Assembly (NCBI RefSeq): GCF_000731795.2
Contig: NZ_JGVK01000027.1
Span: 1 to 40,513, forward strand
Source: Candidatus Photodesmus blepharonis
Lineage (GTDB): Bacteria > Pseudomonadota > Gammaproteobacteria > Enterobacterales > Vibrionaceae
Direction: 5' to 3'
Length of the DNA stretch: 40,513 nucleotides
This document shows, one piece after another, positions 9,724 to 17,140 of this stretch. The translations under genes were made by a program, and so were the position numbers. The number at the start of each line of letters is the position of its first letter. Positions within the stretch are counted from its first letter, which is position 1. Under the pieces are notes generated by a model. That model saw only the letters and a program-made list of their open reading frames with translations, had not been told where the DNA came from and did no database searches.

Positions 9724-10251
9724 ATGAGAAAAATTGCAGTGTTTGGTAGTGCATTTAATCCGCCAACTCTAGGACATAAAAGTATTATCGATTCTCTTGG
9801 GCACTTTGATAAAGTTTTGCTTGTTCCAAGTATCGCCCATGCTTGGAAGAAGAAAATGTTTGATTATAATGTGCGTTGTGATTTAGTGGATGTATTTATT
9901 AGTGATTTGAATTTATCCAACGTTGAACGATCTCAGATTGAGGAACAATTGCCAAAATTGGGAGGTTCTGTCAAAACTTATACGGTGTTATCAGAATTAT
10001 CAAAAAAAAATTCGCAAGCTGATATAACTTTTGTTTTAGGGCCTGATAACCTGTTAAATTTTGAAAAGTTTTATAAATCAGAAGAAATCTTACAGTGTTG
10101 GAGTGTGTTGGTATGTCCTGAAAAAGTGGCGATTCGTAGCACAGAAATTCGTCAGAGAATTGCTGATGGTTCTGATATTGGCTGCCTAACCACACCTAGC
10201 GTCTCGTCTCTGTTGAGAAAATTATCTATTGAACAGTTATTTACGATTTGA
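9724..10251 (+). CDS. nicotinate/nicotinamide-nucleotide adenylyltransferase family protein (NadD-like)
   Basis: This nucleotidyltransferase of the NadD/NadM type is expected to adenylylate nicotinate or nicotinamide mononucleotide. The 175 residues begin with the nucleotide-binding strand VFGSAFNPPTLGH (residues 6-18). This form of the HxGH motif, with T in place of the first H, is what I know from the vibrio subfamily beside nadE. The C-terminal signature RSTEIRQ corresponds to ISSTxIR, and FVLGPDNLLNF fits the middle. AGGA lies 7 bases before the ATG. It is shorter than E. coli NadD (213), and a true nadD may exist elsewhere, so I give no symbol. It diverges from nadE, fitting a shared role in NAD supply. 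Confidence 0.82.
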   Translation: MRKIAVFGSAFNPPTLGHKSIIDSLGHFDKVLLVPSIAHAWKKKMFDYNVRCDLVDVFISDLNLSNVERSQIEEQLPKLGGSVKTYTVLSELSKKNSQADITFVLGPDNLLNFEKFYKSEEILQCWSVLVCPEKVAIRSTEIRQRIADGSDIGCLTTPSVSSLLRKLSIEQLFTI

Positions 10252-10420
10252 TTATATCTTGTTATTGTCTAATTTTTCATTAAATTGAACGTCTCTTTTA
10301 ATGTTGTTTAAATCACTCCTATTTAATAGAGTGGAATTTCATTTTTGTGAAGGGATGTTAAAATAACTTAATGTTTGCATAAAAATAAATTGTTTTGAAA
10401 TATACGTTTCAGTAACTAAG

Positions 10421-11150
10421 ATGATTGAAGAATCAACAATAGATAAAATGTATAGTACTAGTCTAGAAGTATTTTGAAGAGCAAGTTATTAAACAATCTA
10501 GTTTAATTGCACAGTTATTAATTACGTTACTTTCCGATAGCCATATCGTTCCTGAACTTGCTAAAACATGAGCGGTGAAATCGTTAGTCAGTTGTATTGA
10601 ATGCAATTTTCATCGTATTCAATTTACTCCAGATCTTTTTTCTGCAGATTTGACTAGTACTGATATTTTTCATCCTGAAAACGGAGAATTTATTTTCCAG
10701 CTCGGTCCTATCTTCAACTCTTTTGTGCTTGCAGACGAAATTAATAGAGCTCCGGAAAAAGTTCAAGCAGCAATGCTTGGAGCTATAGGCGAAAAACAAA
10801 TTGCTATAGTCAGAATGAAAGACTTATAAGTTACCAATATTATTTTTGGTAGTAGCAATGTAGAATCCAAATAGATCAGGAAGGGACTTATCCACTGCCA
10901 GAGACCCAATTAGATCGCTTCACTGCACTTGAATGTTGATTGTCCGAGTTTTGAAAGTGAACTGACTACTATCTTGAAATCGCAATGAGATAATAAATAA
11001 AAATTGCGTAACGATACCAAATTTATCACAAGATAAAATCTTTTCCGTTCGTCAAGAAGTACTCAACCTCTATATATGGTATACATAATCAGATTGGTAA
11101 TAGCTACGAGAGATCCTAGCGTATACGATACTAAAACAGCGATCATGATG
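10421..11150 (+). pseudogene. MoxR-family AAA ATPase, degraded
   Basis: Pieces of a MoxR ATPase follow one another in order but in different frames. From 10476 the text reads EEQVIKQSSLIAQLLITLLSDSHIV, in two runs. Then comes PELAKT, where the Walker A loop (family EGPPGLAKT) has lost residues, and a TGA. From 10575 it reads FHRIQFTPDLFSADLTSTDI and LADEINRAPEKVQAAML (Walker B) up to a TAA at 10829. After frameshifts come TYPLPETQLDRF (about 10885-10922), LHLNVDCPSFESELT, SVRQEVLNLYI and IRLVIATRDPSVYD (about 11090-11130). At least three frame changes and several stops make it non-functional. MoxR proteins are chaperone-like partners of von Willebrand factor-domain proteins. None of those genes remains here. 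Confidence 0.88.
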
Positions 11151-11355
11151 AGGACGTTAAAATTAATTTTCATCTAATTGCTCTAAAAATGTATTACAAT
11201 GCAAGGATACGATCAAAGTACAGTACCATGTAACATGCTGGTTTAGTAGATAAAAAACATAACCGAGAAGGAAAAACAAATTTTAGTACTGAAGTGTTAG
11301 CTAAGCTTTAACAGTAGTGTTTAGGATCATCGGTATTTTGGTTTAATTAATACTT

Positions 11356-11787
11356 TTAAAATAGTATCCAGTCTAGTTTTACTTGAGCCTCTGAAAACAT
11401 ATCTTCGCTGATCTTGATTTTATCTTGCCAGCGTAACAAGAAATTTGCAGTTTGTTTTGGGCAGTGTACCGCTGAAATTCCAGTTTGAATGATTTTTGCT
11501 GCACAATTTGGGCAGGGGAAGTGAGTAATCCAAATTTCACATTTTTCTAAGTCACTTTTCGCGAATAAAATTGCATTTTCTTCCGCATGAAGTGTTTTAA
11601 GATACTTTACGTCACGATTATCAACATTAGCACTGTCTGCAATACCATGAGGATATCCATTAAAACCAACTGAAACGATGCGATTTCGCCTGGCAATAAC
11701 AGAGCCAACTTGTGTTGATGGATCTTTACTCCAGGAACTAACTAATTTTGCCATTTGGAAAAAGCGTTTCGACCACTTTGAAACCAT
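11356..11787 (-). CDS. dCMP deaminase family protein
   Basis: This zinc enzyme deaminates dCMP to dUMP, the precursor for dTTP. The 143 residues are a single cytidine/deoxycytidylate deaminase domain with H67-A-E69 in LHAEENAI and P91-C92-P-N-C95 in PCPNCAAKII, which supply the zinc ligands and the catalytic glutamate. KDPSTQVGSVIA and GFNGYPHGI are typical substrate-site motifs of dCMP deaminases. No extra N-terminal domain is present, so this is not the fused anti-phage DcdV type. It stands alone, with a dead moxR on one side and mgtE divergent on the other. The start ATG has AGGA about 11 bases upstream. Confidence 0.88.
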   Translation of the reverse strand: MVSKWSKRFFQMAKLVSSWSKDPSTQVGSVIARRNRIVSVGFNGYPHGIADSANVDNRDVKYLKTLHAEENAILFAKSDLEKCEIWITHFPCPNCAAKIIQTGISAVHCPKQTANFLLRWQDKIKISEDMFSEAQVKLDWILF

Positions 11788-12156
11788 TGTTTAATTTTTC
11801 CTAAACTGAATAAATCGGATTTCAATCCTATTTATTTTTTAAATAAATATCAATAATATATTTTGGAAAATTAGGGAAAATAGTAAAAGATGTTAGAAAC
11901 AATACCTTATGATGATAAATAGGTATAAGTATCAAAAAGTAAATTTAGTAATAAATTCACATCAAAGCTAGCAGATTTTGCCATTTCGTTAGGATATTTT
12001 TCTCATTTTTTTTTATATAAATACTAAAATAACCACCAAACTCATACTTTTCATGATTTTAATGTTTTAATTAGTCGTTTATTCTGCTGTCTTTTGTTAA
12101 TATTTACTTGGCTTATTGATATCTGTCTATTAACCGTTTCAAAACGGAGTTTTAAA
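11788..12156. other. divergent intergenic, dCMP deaminase/mgtE
   Basis: AT-rich non-coding DNA. It contains an 8-bp inverted repeat, ATTTATTT-TTT-AAATAAAT (11830-11848), and just before mgtE a small hairpin, CCGTT-TCAA-AACGG (12134-12147), whose right arm overlaps the mgtE ribosome binding site. No remnant gene was recognised. Confidence 0.35.
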
Positions 12157-13500
12157 GTGAACAAATGTCAAGATTTATCTTATCAAATTGAATTGATTTC
12201 TTTAACCAATGAAGCAGAGCAAAGTACAGTTTTTAATCATTTTATTGAAGAAGGATTGGAATCTTGCGCTATAGCCTTGATATTGGAAGCGTTTCCTATT
12301 GAAGCTCGTGTTCGCTTGTGGCGTGCTCTTTCATTGGAATTGCACATTGAAGTTTTGACTGAAATGCGTGCCGATGTGCGATTTTCGATTATTAGTTCAC
12401 TTTCTAAAACAGAGTTAAAGTTGACTCTTGCTAAACTCGATAACTTGTCACTCATTGAGTGGGCTGACTCATTACCAGAGGAAATTATCAGTGAGGCAAT
12501 TTGTTTAATTGAAAAGAATGAATTAGAACTATATGACCAAGCTAATGAGTTTGAAGAAGACGAGCTTGGCCGTTGGGCAGAACGTAAAGTTATCACACTG
12601 CCATCTAATATTACTGTTGAAAAAGCCAGATTGTTAATAAAACGTTATAATTATGGGCATTACCAAGTGTATTTGATTAATCATCGTAAGCAGTTTAAAG
12701 GGGTGGTTAACTGTTATGAAATCTTGCGTAGTGATGGCCATGTTAGCTTAAAAGATTTAGTCATTGATAACGTTCCTGTTCTAAATGGTAAATTAAGCTT
12801 ACAGGACGGTCTTGAAGCTTTAGAGCATAACTCTTTACCCGCGCTACCAATGGTAGATAATGATCATGTTTTAATTGGTGAAATTGGTTGGCAGTTTGCT
12901 TTGAGCACTCAGCGCGAAACTTACGAGACTCGTTTGATGGCAGGTACTGGTATAGATGAAGGAGACGATCTTTTCGCTCCTGCATTAAAAAGCTCACAAA
13001 AACGAAGCGTTTGGTTAGGTATCAATTTAGTAACAGCAATTTTAGCTGCGATAACCATTGCTTTATTTGAAGATGTCATTGCTCAGTTAGTAGCACTCGC
13101 AGTATTGATGCCTATCATTGCTTCAATGGGAGGAATTGCAGGCAGTCAGACTTTGACTTTGATAGTGAGAGCTATAGCGCTCAAGCAAATTGCTTCAGGT
13201 AACCGATTAGCATTGCTACAAAACGAGCTAGCTATTGGTCTCATTAATGGTTTAGTTTGGGCAGTGATGAGTGGTGGGCTAGCTGGGTTATGGTATCAAT
13301 CTTTACTGCTAGGTGCTACTGTTGCGTTGGCAATCGCAGTTAATTTCATTACAGCAGCATTATTTGGTGTACTTATCCCTATTTTGCTTGATAAGTTTAA
13401 TTTGGATCCAGCATTAGCAGGCTCTGTTGTATTAACCACTGCTACCGATGTAGTAGGTTTTTTTACATTTCTCGGTACTGCAAAATTAGTAATGTTGTAA
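12157..13500 (+). CDS. mgtE: magnesium transporter MgtE
   Basis: MgtE is an inner-membrane Mg2+ channel gated by its cytoplasmic Mg2+-sensing domains. I place the start at GTG 12157, preceded by CGGAG (12145-12149), which gives 447 residues. The open frame runs up to a TTG at 12094, but that extension looks non-native. Domains are an N-terminal helical MgtE_N region (about 15-130), paired CBS domains (about 140-255), and five membrane segments beginning at about 290. The pore motif reads MPIIASMGGIAGSQTLTL, and the end is TTATDVVGFFTFLGTAKLVML. A terminator-like hairpin follows at 13532-13552. No transport neighbour is present. Confidence 0.93.
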   Translation: MNKCQDLSYQIELISLTNEAEQSTVFNHFIEEGLESCAIALILEAFPIEARVRLWRALSLELHIEVLTEMRADVRFSIISSLSKTELKLTLAKLDNLSLIEWADSLPEEIISEAICLIEKNELELYDQANEFEEDELGRWAERKVITLPSNITVEKARLLIKRYNYGHYQVYLINHRKQFKGVVNCYEILRSDGHVSLKDLVIDNVPVLNGKLSLQDGLEALEHNSLPALPMVDNDHVLIGEIGWQFALSTQRETYETRLMAGTGIDEGDDLFAPALKSSQKRSVWLGINLVTAILAAITIALFEDVIAQLVALAVLMPIIASMGGIAGSQTLTLIVRAIALKQIASGNRLALLQNELAIGLINGLVWAVMSGGLAGLWYQSLLLGATVALAIAVNFITAALFGVLIPILLDKFNLDPALAGSVVLTTATDVVGFFTFLGTAKLVML

Positions 13501-13531
13501 AACAGTCGTATGATTATGAAGGGGATTAATT

Positions 13532-13552
13532 GTTAGCTTTCGAGTTAATTTT
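13532..13552 (+). terminator. likely intrinsic terminator after mgtE
   Basis: TTAGCT (13533-13538), a TTCG tetraloop and AGTTAA (13543-13548) form a six-pair hairpin with one G-T pair, followed by TTTT. It lies 32 bases after the mgtE stop. The stem is short, so moderate confidence. Confidence 0.45.
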
Positions 13553-13769
13553 GATAGTGAGACGGTTATGTATTATGTCAAGAATTATTTATTAGCGTCA
13601 CTGTTTAAGATTTGTTTAAAAGTTGTTTTTTGCAATCAGTGAAGTATTACTTTTCCAAAAGAGAAGACTGAAATTCTCATTTAAAGTGAAATGATAAATT
13701 TTAGGAAAATGGCGGCGTTTCTTTTCGTGCATTTAAAGGAGTGTTTATTTTGTTCAATTGGAGTATGTC

Positions 13770-15719
13770 ATGAGTTATTTTGCTTTAGCGCGGAAGTGGC
13801 GTCCAATTAGGTTTGGAGAAGTAATTGGACAGTCGCATGTGTTGACAGCATTAGCAAATGCTTTTGCTCAAAATCGGTTGCACCATGCTTACTTGTTTAG
13901 TGGAACCCATGGTGTTGGTAAAACAACTATTTGTCGTTTGTTTTCCAAAGGACTTAATTGCATAGTAGGTATCACTTCGACTCCGTGTGGTGTGTGTAAT
14001 AATTGTAAAGAGATCGATGAAGGTCGTTTTGTTGATTTGTTAGAAATCGATGCAGCTTCGAGAACCAAAGTCGAGGATACCCGTGATTTGTTGGATAATG
14101 TACAATATAAGCCTTCATGTGGTCGTTTTAAGATTTACTTGATTGATGAAGTTCATATGCTATCTAAACATAGCTTTAACGCATTCTTAAAGACATTAGA
14201 AGAACCTCCAGAGCATGTCAAATTTTTGTTGGCAACGACCAATCCAGAAAAGCTACCTATGACTGTTTTATCTCGTTGTTTACACTTTCACCTGAAACCA
14301 ATTAGCGCCGATGATATCAATCAGAAACTGGAATATATTCTCATGAAAGAAGAAGTTGCAGTTGAAACTCGAGCGCTGAGAATGATTTCCCATTTTGCTG
14401 ATGGTAGTATGCGCGATGCTCTTAGTTTGATTGATCAGGCTATTGTTTTATGCAACGGAAACAATATTGATTCAGATACAGTTACGCAAATGTTAGGTAC
14501 GTTAGATTCGGAAAAAGTTATTCATTTACTTGAAGCAATTTGCTGTAGCCAATCTCAGGCTGTCATTGATAGTGTTCGGACTTTAGATAGAAATGGCGTG
14601 GATTGGGATAATTTGTTACAGCAACTTGCTATTCAATTGCATTCTGTCGCAATGCATCAAGCGCTGCCATCAACTTTGGATAAAACTCAACCAGGATCAG
14701 AAAAAATTGAGTTGCTAAGTAAGTCTTTATCGCCACAAAAAGTGCAGCTTTATTATCAGATTGCATTAAAAGGTCGTGAAGATTTGTCTCTTTCTCCAAG
14801 TAAACGTGTTGGGTTAGAAATGATATTATTACGTATGATAGCCTTTAAACCAGAATTTCCTATAGTAAATTCCATCAGCACTAAGATTCCGGGTAAATCT
14901 TCAGCACCTGTTTTTTTCACTGAGTCACGTTCAAGAGAAATTCAACCTACCGCTATAGTTTCAAAAAAATCAAAGGTGGTAGAGACAATGAAAGCAGAGG
15001 GGTTGTCTACTAGTAGTTCAGTTATGCAATCAATTGGTTTACGACATAAATTACGTTCTCAACGCCAAGATTTAGAAGTTAGTAAAGATGTCAAAACTAG
15101 TGGTCTAGTACTCGATTATCTGGCGCAAAAACAATCAGGTACTAGCAAGAAGCAGGTATCTAGAAGACTTGATTCTGAGCAGGAATTGGTGTCGAATATT
15201 TATTTAAAAGATGAAGATGAAATTGATCGGTTGAAATTAACTAAATCTGTATTTGAAACTACAACCAAGAAATTGGATAAGGAGAAAAAAGTTCTAAAAC
15301 ACGTTAAAACACCGGAAATTATGAAAAAAATAGTAGAGGAGTCCATTGAACAAGACGCTTGGTCTGCTGTGATTTACGATTTGAAGAGCAGCGAACGCGC
15401 TAAAGAGTTAGCTTTGAATTCATTTTATAAGAAAGTTGGTAATTCTATTATACTTGTGTTACGTCCTAACCAGGTTCATTTAAACACTGATGAAATTCGG
15501 AAAGAATTGCTAGAGTCTTTAAATATGTTTTGGAACGCAGAATGCAATTTATCAGTGAAGATTGGTAGAGATGGAGAAACACCGATAGAATTGAGGGAGA
15601 AGATTTACCAGAGTAGATTAAAAAAAGCATTCATAAGTTTGGAAAATGACTGCAATATTCGGTTTATTAAAGAGCGTTTTTTGGCTGATTTAGATAAAGA
15701 TAGTGTTAGACCGATTTAA
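13770..15719 (+). CDS. dnaX: DNA polymerase III subunits tau (and possibly gamma)
   Basis: DnaX is the clamp-loader ATPase; tau also links core polymerases and DnaB helicase. From ATG 13770 (GGAG 6 bases upstream) the protein is 649 residues, against 643 for E. coli tau. It starts MSYFALARKWRP. It has Walker A GTHGVGKT (45-52), four zinc cysteines at 64, 73, 76 and 79 exactly as in E. coli, Walker B DEVHMLS, and the sensor stretch LLATTNPEKLPMTVLSRC. Domains IV-V from about residue 400 are lysine-rich and poorly conserved. A heptamer A AAA AAA at 14963-14969, in the right frame for -1 slippage, could make a 414-residue gamma form. recR follows after 20 bases. The ybaB gene usually lying between them is missing. 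Confidence 0.96.
   Translation: MSYFALARKWRPIRFGEVIGQSHVLTALANAFAQNRLHHAYLFSGTHGVGKTTICRLFSKGLNCIVGITSTPCGVCNNCKEIDEGRFVDLLEIDAASRTKVEDTRDLLDNVQYKPSCGRFKIYLIDEVHMLSKHSFNAFLKTLEEPPEHVKFLLATTNPEKLPMTVLSRCLHFHLKPISADDINQKLEYILMKEEVAVETRALRMISHFADGSMRDALSLIDQAIVLCNGNNIDSDTVTQMLGTLDSEKVIHLLEAICCSQSQAVIDSVRTLDRNGVDWDNLLQQLAIQLHSVAMHQALPSTLDKTQPGSEKIELLSKSLSPQKVQLYYQIALKGREDLSLSPSKRVGLEMILLRMIAFKPEFPIVNSISTKIPGKSSAPVFFTESRSREIQPTAIVSKKSKVVETMKAEGLSTSSSVMQSIGLRHKLRSQRQDLEVSKDVKTSGLVLDYLAQKQSGTSKKQVSRRLDSEQELVSNIYLKDEDEIDRLKLTKSVFETTTKKLDKEKKVLKHVKTPEIMKKIVEESIEQDAWSAVIYDLKSSERAKELALNSFYKKVGNSIILVLRPNQVHLNTDEIRKELLESLNMFWNAECNLSVKIGRDGETPIELREKIYQSRLKKAFISLENDCNIRFIKERFLADLDKDSVRPI
14963..15013 (+). 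promoter_or_regulatory. candidate programmed -1 frameshift signal in dnaX
   Basis: The heptamer A AAA AAA (14963-14969) is phased for -1 slippage at codons 399-400. A downstream hairpin AGACAA (14983-14988) with TTGTCT (15003-15008) can be extended by three pairs past a two-base bulge. The -1 frame meets TAG at 15011-15013, giving 14 new residues. E. coli dnaX makes gamma at a similar place with a slippery run plus a stem-loop. No Shine-Dalgarno stimulator was seen upstream. Confidence 0.45.
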
Positions 15720-15739
15720 GAGCAAGGTTAAATTAGAGT

Positions 15740-16351
15740 ATGGGTTTATTTGAATTCGCTAGTTATGCACTAGATCATTTAGTTGATGCTTTGCGTTGCT
15801 TACCTGGAGTCGGTCCAAAGTCAGCACAGCGTATGGCATTTCATCTGTTGCAAAGAGATAGGCAAAGTGCTTTGAGGTTAGCAGAAGCCTTGTCTCGGGC
15901 TGTGAATAACATAGGGTATTGTATAGAGTGTCGAACTTTAACTGAAGAAAAAGTTTGTCAAATTTGTCTTGATCCTCAACGTAAAGAAAATGGTCAACTT
16001 TGTGTTGTTGAAAGTCTTGTTGATATTACAGCAGTAGAAGCAACTGGACAATTTTCCGGTCGCTATTTTGTGTTAATGGGGAATTTATCTCCATTGGATG
16101 GTATCGGGCCAAAGGACATTGGTCTAGATTTGCTGGATTTACGTTTACGTCAAGGTGATGTTAGTGAAGTGATTTTAGCTACCAATCCAACTGTTGAAGG
16201 CGAAGCAACTGCTTGCTACATAGCTGAATTGTGCAATACCCATAAAATATTTGCAAGTCGGATCGCTCATGGCATTCCTATTGGAGTAGAGCTTGAATTA
16301 ATTGATGGTGCGACCTTGTCTCATTCTCTTATGGGTCGACGTAAACTGTAA
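15740..16351 (+). CDS. recR: recombination mediator protein RecR
   Basis: RecR works with RecO (and RecF) to load RecA on SSB-coated gaps in recombinational repair. The 203 residues match the family (E. coli 201). They contain a helix-hairpin-helix [17 protein letters not shown] (21-37), a C4 zinc finger with Cys61, Cys64, Cys73 and Cys76, the Toprim stretch beginning CVVES with the following [10 protein letters not shown], and the Walker B-like end [15 protein letters not shown]. The gene follows dnaX closely, as in most bacteria but without ybaB between. The start ATG has only a weak AAGG about 12 bases upstream, so coupling to dnaX translation is likely. Confidence 0.96.
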   Translation: MGLFEFASYALDHLVDALRCLPGVGPKSAQRMAFHLLQRDRQSALRLAEALSRAVNNIGYCIECRTLTEEKVCQICLDPQRKENGQLCVVESLVDITAVEATGQFSGRYFVLMGNLSPLDGIGPKDIGLDLLDLRLRQGDVSEVILATNPTVEGEATACYIAELCNTHKIFASRIAHGIPIGVELELIDGATLSHSLMGRRKL

Positions 16352-16380
16352 AAAAGCCAAGCATTTATGCTATAATAGGC
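16350..16380 (-). terminator. likely terminator for the csiV transcript
   Basis: On the minus strand downstream of csiV, GCC...GGC enclose AGCA-TAAA-TGCT and are followed by six T (complement of 16351-16356). It overlaps the recR stop. The same bases read on the plus strand contain an extended -10-like TGCTATAAT, noted under findings. Confidence 0.4.
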
Positions 16381-16387
16381 GCCTTGT

Positions 16388-17140
16388 TTACAGCAAGGTT
16401 GACTCTTCTGCGCGGCGAATCTGAACAATGATTCCTATGAATGGATGATCTAGATAGTGTGTTTCTGAGCTTCGTATAAGACGTTTTTGCTCCATCCGAT
16501 AACTTTTGATGAACTTATTTTTTTTTGTTTCTTGAATAATGTTTTTTTCTCTTCTAACTGTGCTCTGTTGTACCTGGTTTCTTTCTAAAGGCACATCATC
16601 GGAAATTTTAATTTCCCTTAAATCTATTTGTGTTTCTAAGTATAAATAGTGTTGTACGTAAACTTGCAGTTTTCCATCTAGTTCGTAAAACGGTTCAGGC
16701 ATACGCTTAAAACTGCTTTGTTTTGAATAATCTTCCCCTCCTTGAATATGAAATATAGGTGAATAGGCCTTCCCTTGATTGCCTTGACGCCAGGTTCTAT
16801 GGAAGAGGACCGTGAAGTCTTCGTATTTTTCTAAGGACTTTGCTTGATCAATTAGTTTGTATTCGGAGTAGGGCAGTACTTTAGCTTTTTTCTTTACTAA
16901 ATAATTCTTATCCTCAAAACTTCCGACATGCTCCATGCTAATTTTCGGTATGATATTGGGCCATGACTCACTACTTTTTCGTTCATCAGCAACACGTTTA
17001 AAAATGATTACTTCTATATCAAATTGCTTTTTCGCCATTGTATCTAAAGGAAGAAAAAGTACTAAAAGTGAAATGAGAGTTTTTATTCTAACTCCATTCA
17101 TATAATCAATAAACAAATTTAAATAAAGTGAAGGAATCAT
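16388..17140 (-). CDS. csiV: CsiV-like periplasmic cell-wall protein
   Basis: CsiV was described in Vibrio cholerae as a periplasmic peptidoglycan-binding protein needed with LpoA for PBP1A activity. This 250-residue protein matches by position beside mfd and by features: an N-terminal hydrophobic signal segment, then KKQFDIEVIIFKR, typical of the family, and the conserved stretches FHRTWRQ and LDGKLQVYVQHYLYLET. The start ATG overlaps the mfd stop as ATGA, implying translational coupling. An internal Met at residue 14 would give a more standard signal peptide. The C-terminal third is rich in charged residues and less conserved. I am fairly sure of the family and less sure that the partnership with LpoA/PBP1A is retained. 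Confidence 0.78.
   Translation of the reverse strand: MIPSLYLNLFIDYMNGVRIKTLISLLVLFLPLDTMAKKQFDIEVIIFKRVADERKSSESWPNIIPKISMEHVGSFEDKNYLVKKKAKVLPYSEYKLIDQAKSLEKYEDFTVLFHRTWRQGNQGKAYSPIFHIQGGEDYSKQSSFKRMPEPFYELDGKLQVYVQHYLYLETQIDLREIKISDDVPLERNQVQQSTVRREKNIIQETKKNKFIKSYRMEQKRLIRSSETHYLDHPFIGIIVQIRRAEESTLL

Noticed and set aside
11356..11787. Anti-phage dCTP/dCMP deaminase of the DcdV type
   Set aside because: The protein is a single 143-residue deaminase domain without the N-terminal P-loop domain, and no defence genes adjoin it.
11830..11848. A/T-only inverted repeat as a terminator
   Set aside because: Only A/T pairs, between two divergent genes where no transcript should end.
12094..12156. 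TTG-started extension of mgtE
   Set aside because: A GTG at 12157 has a proper ribosome site and restores the normal length.
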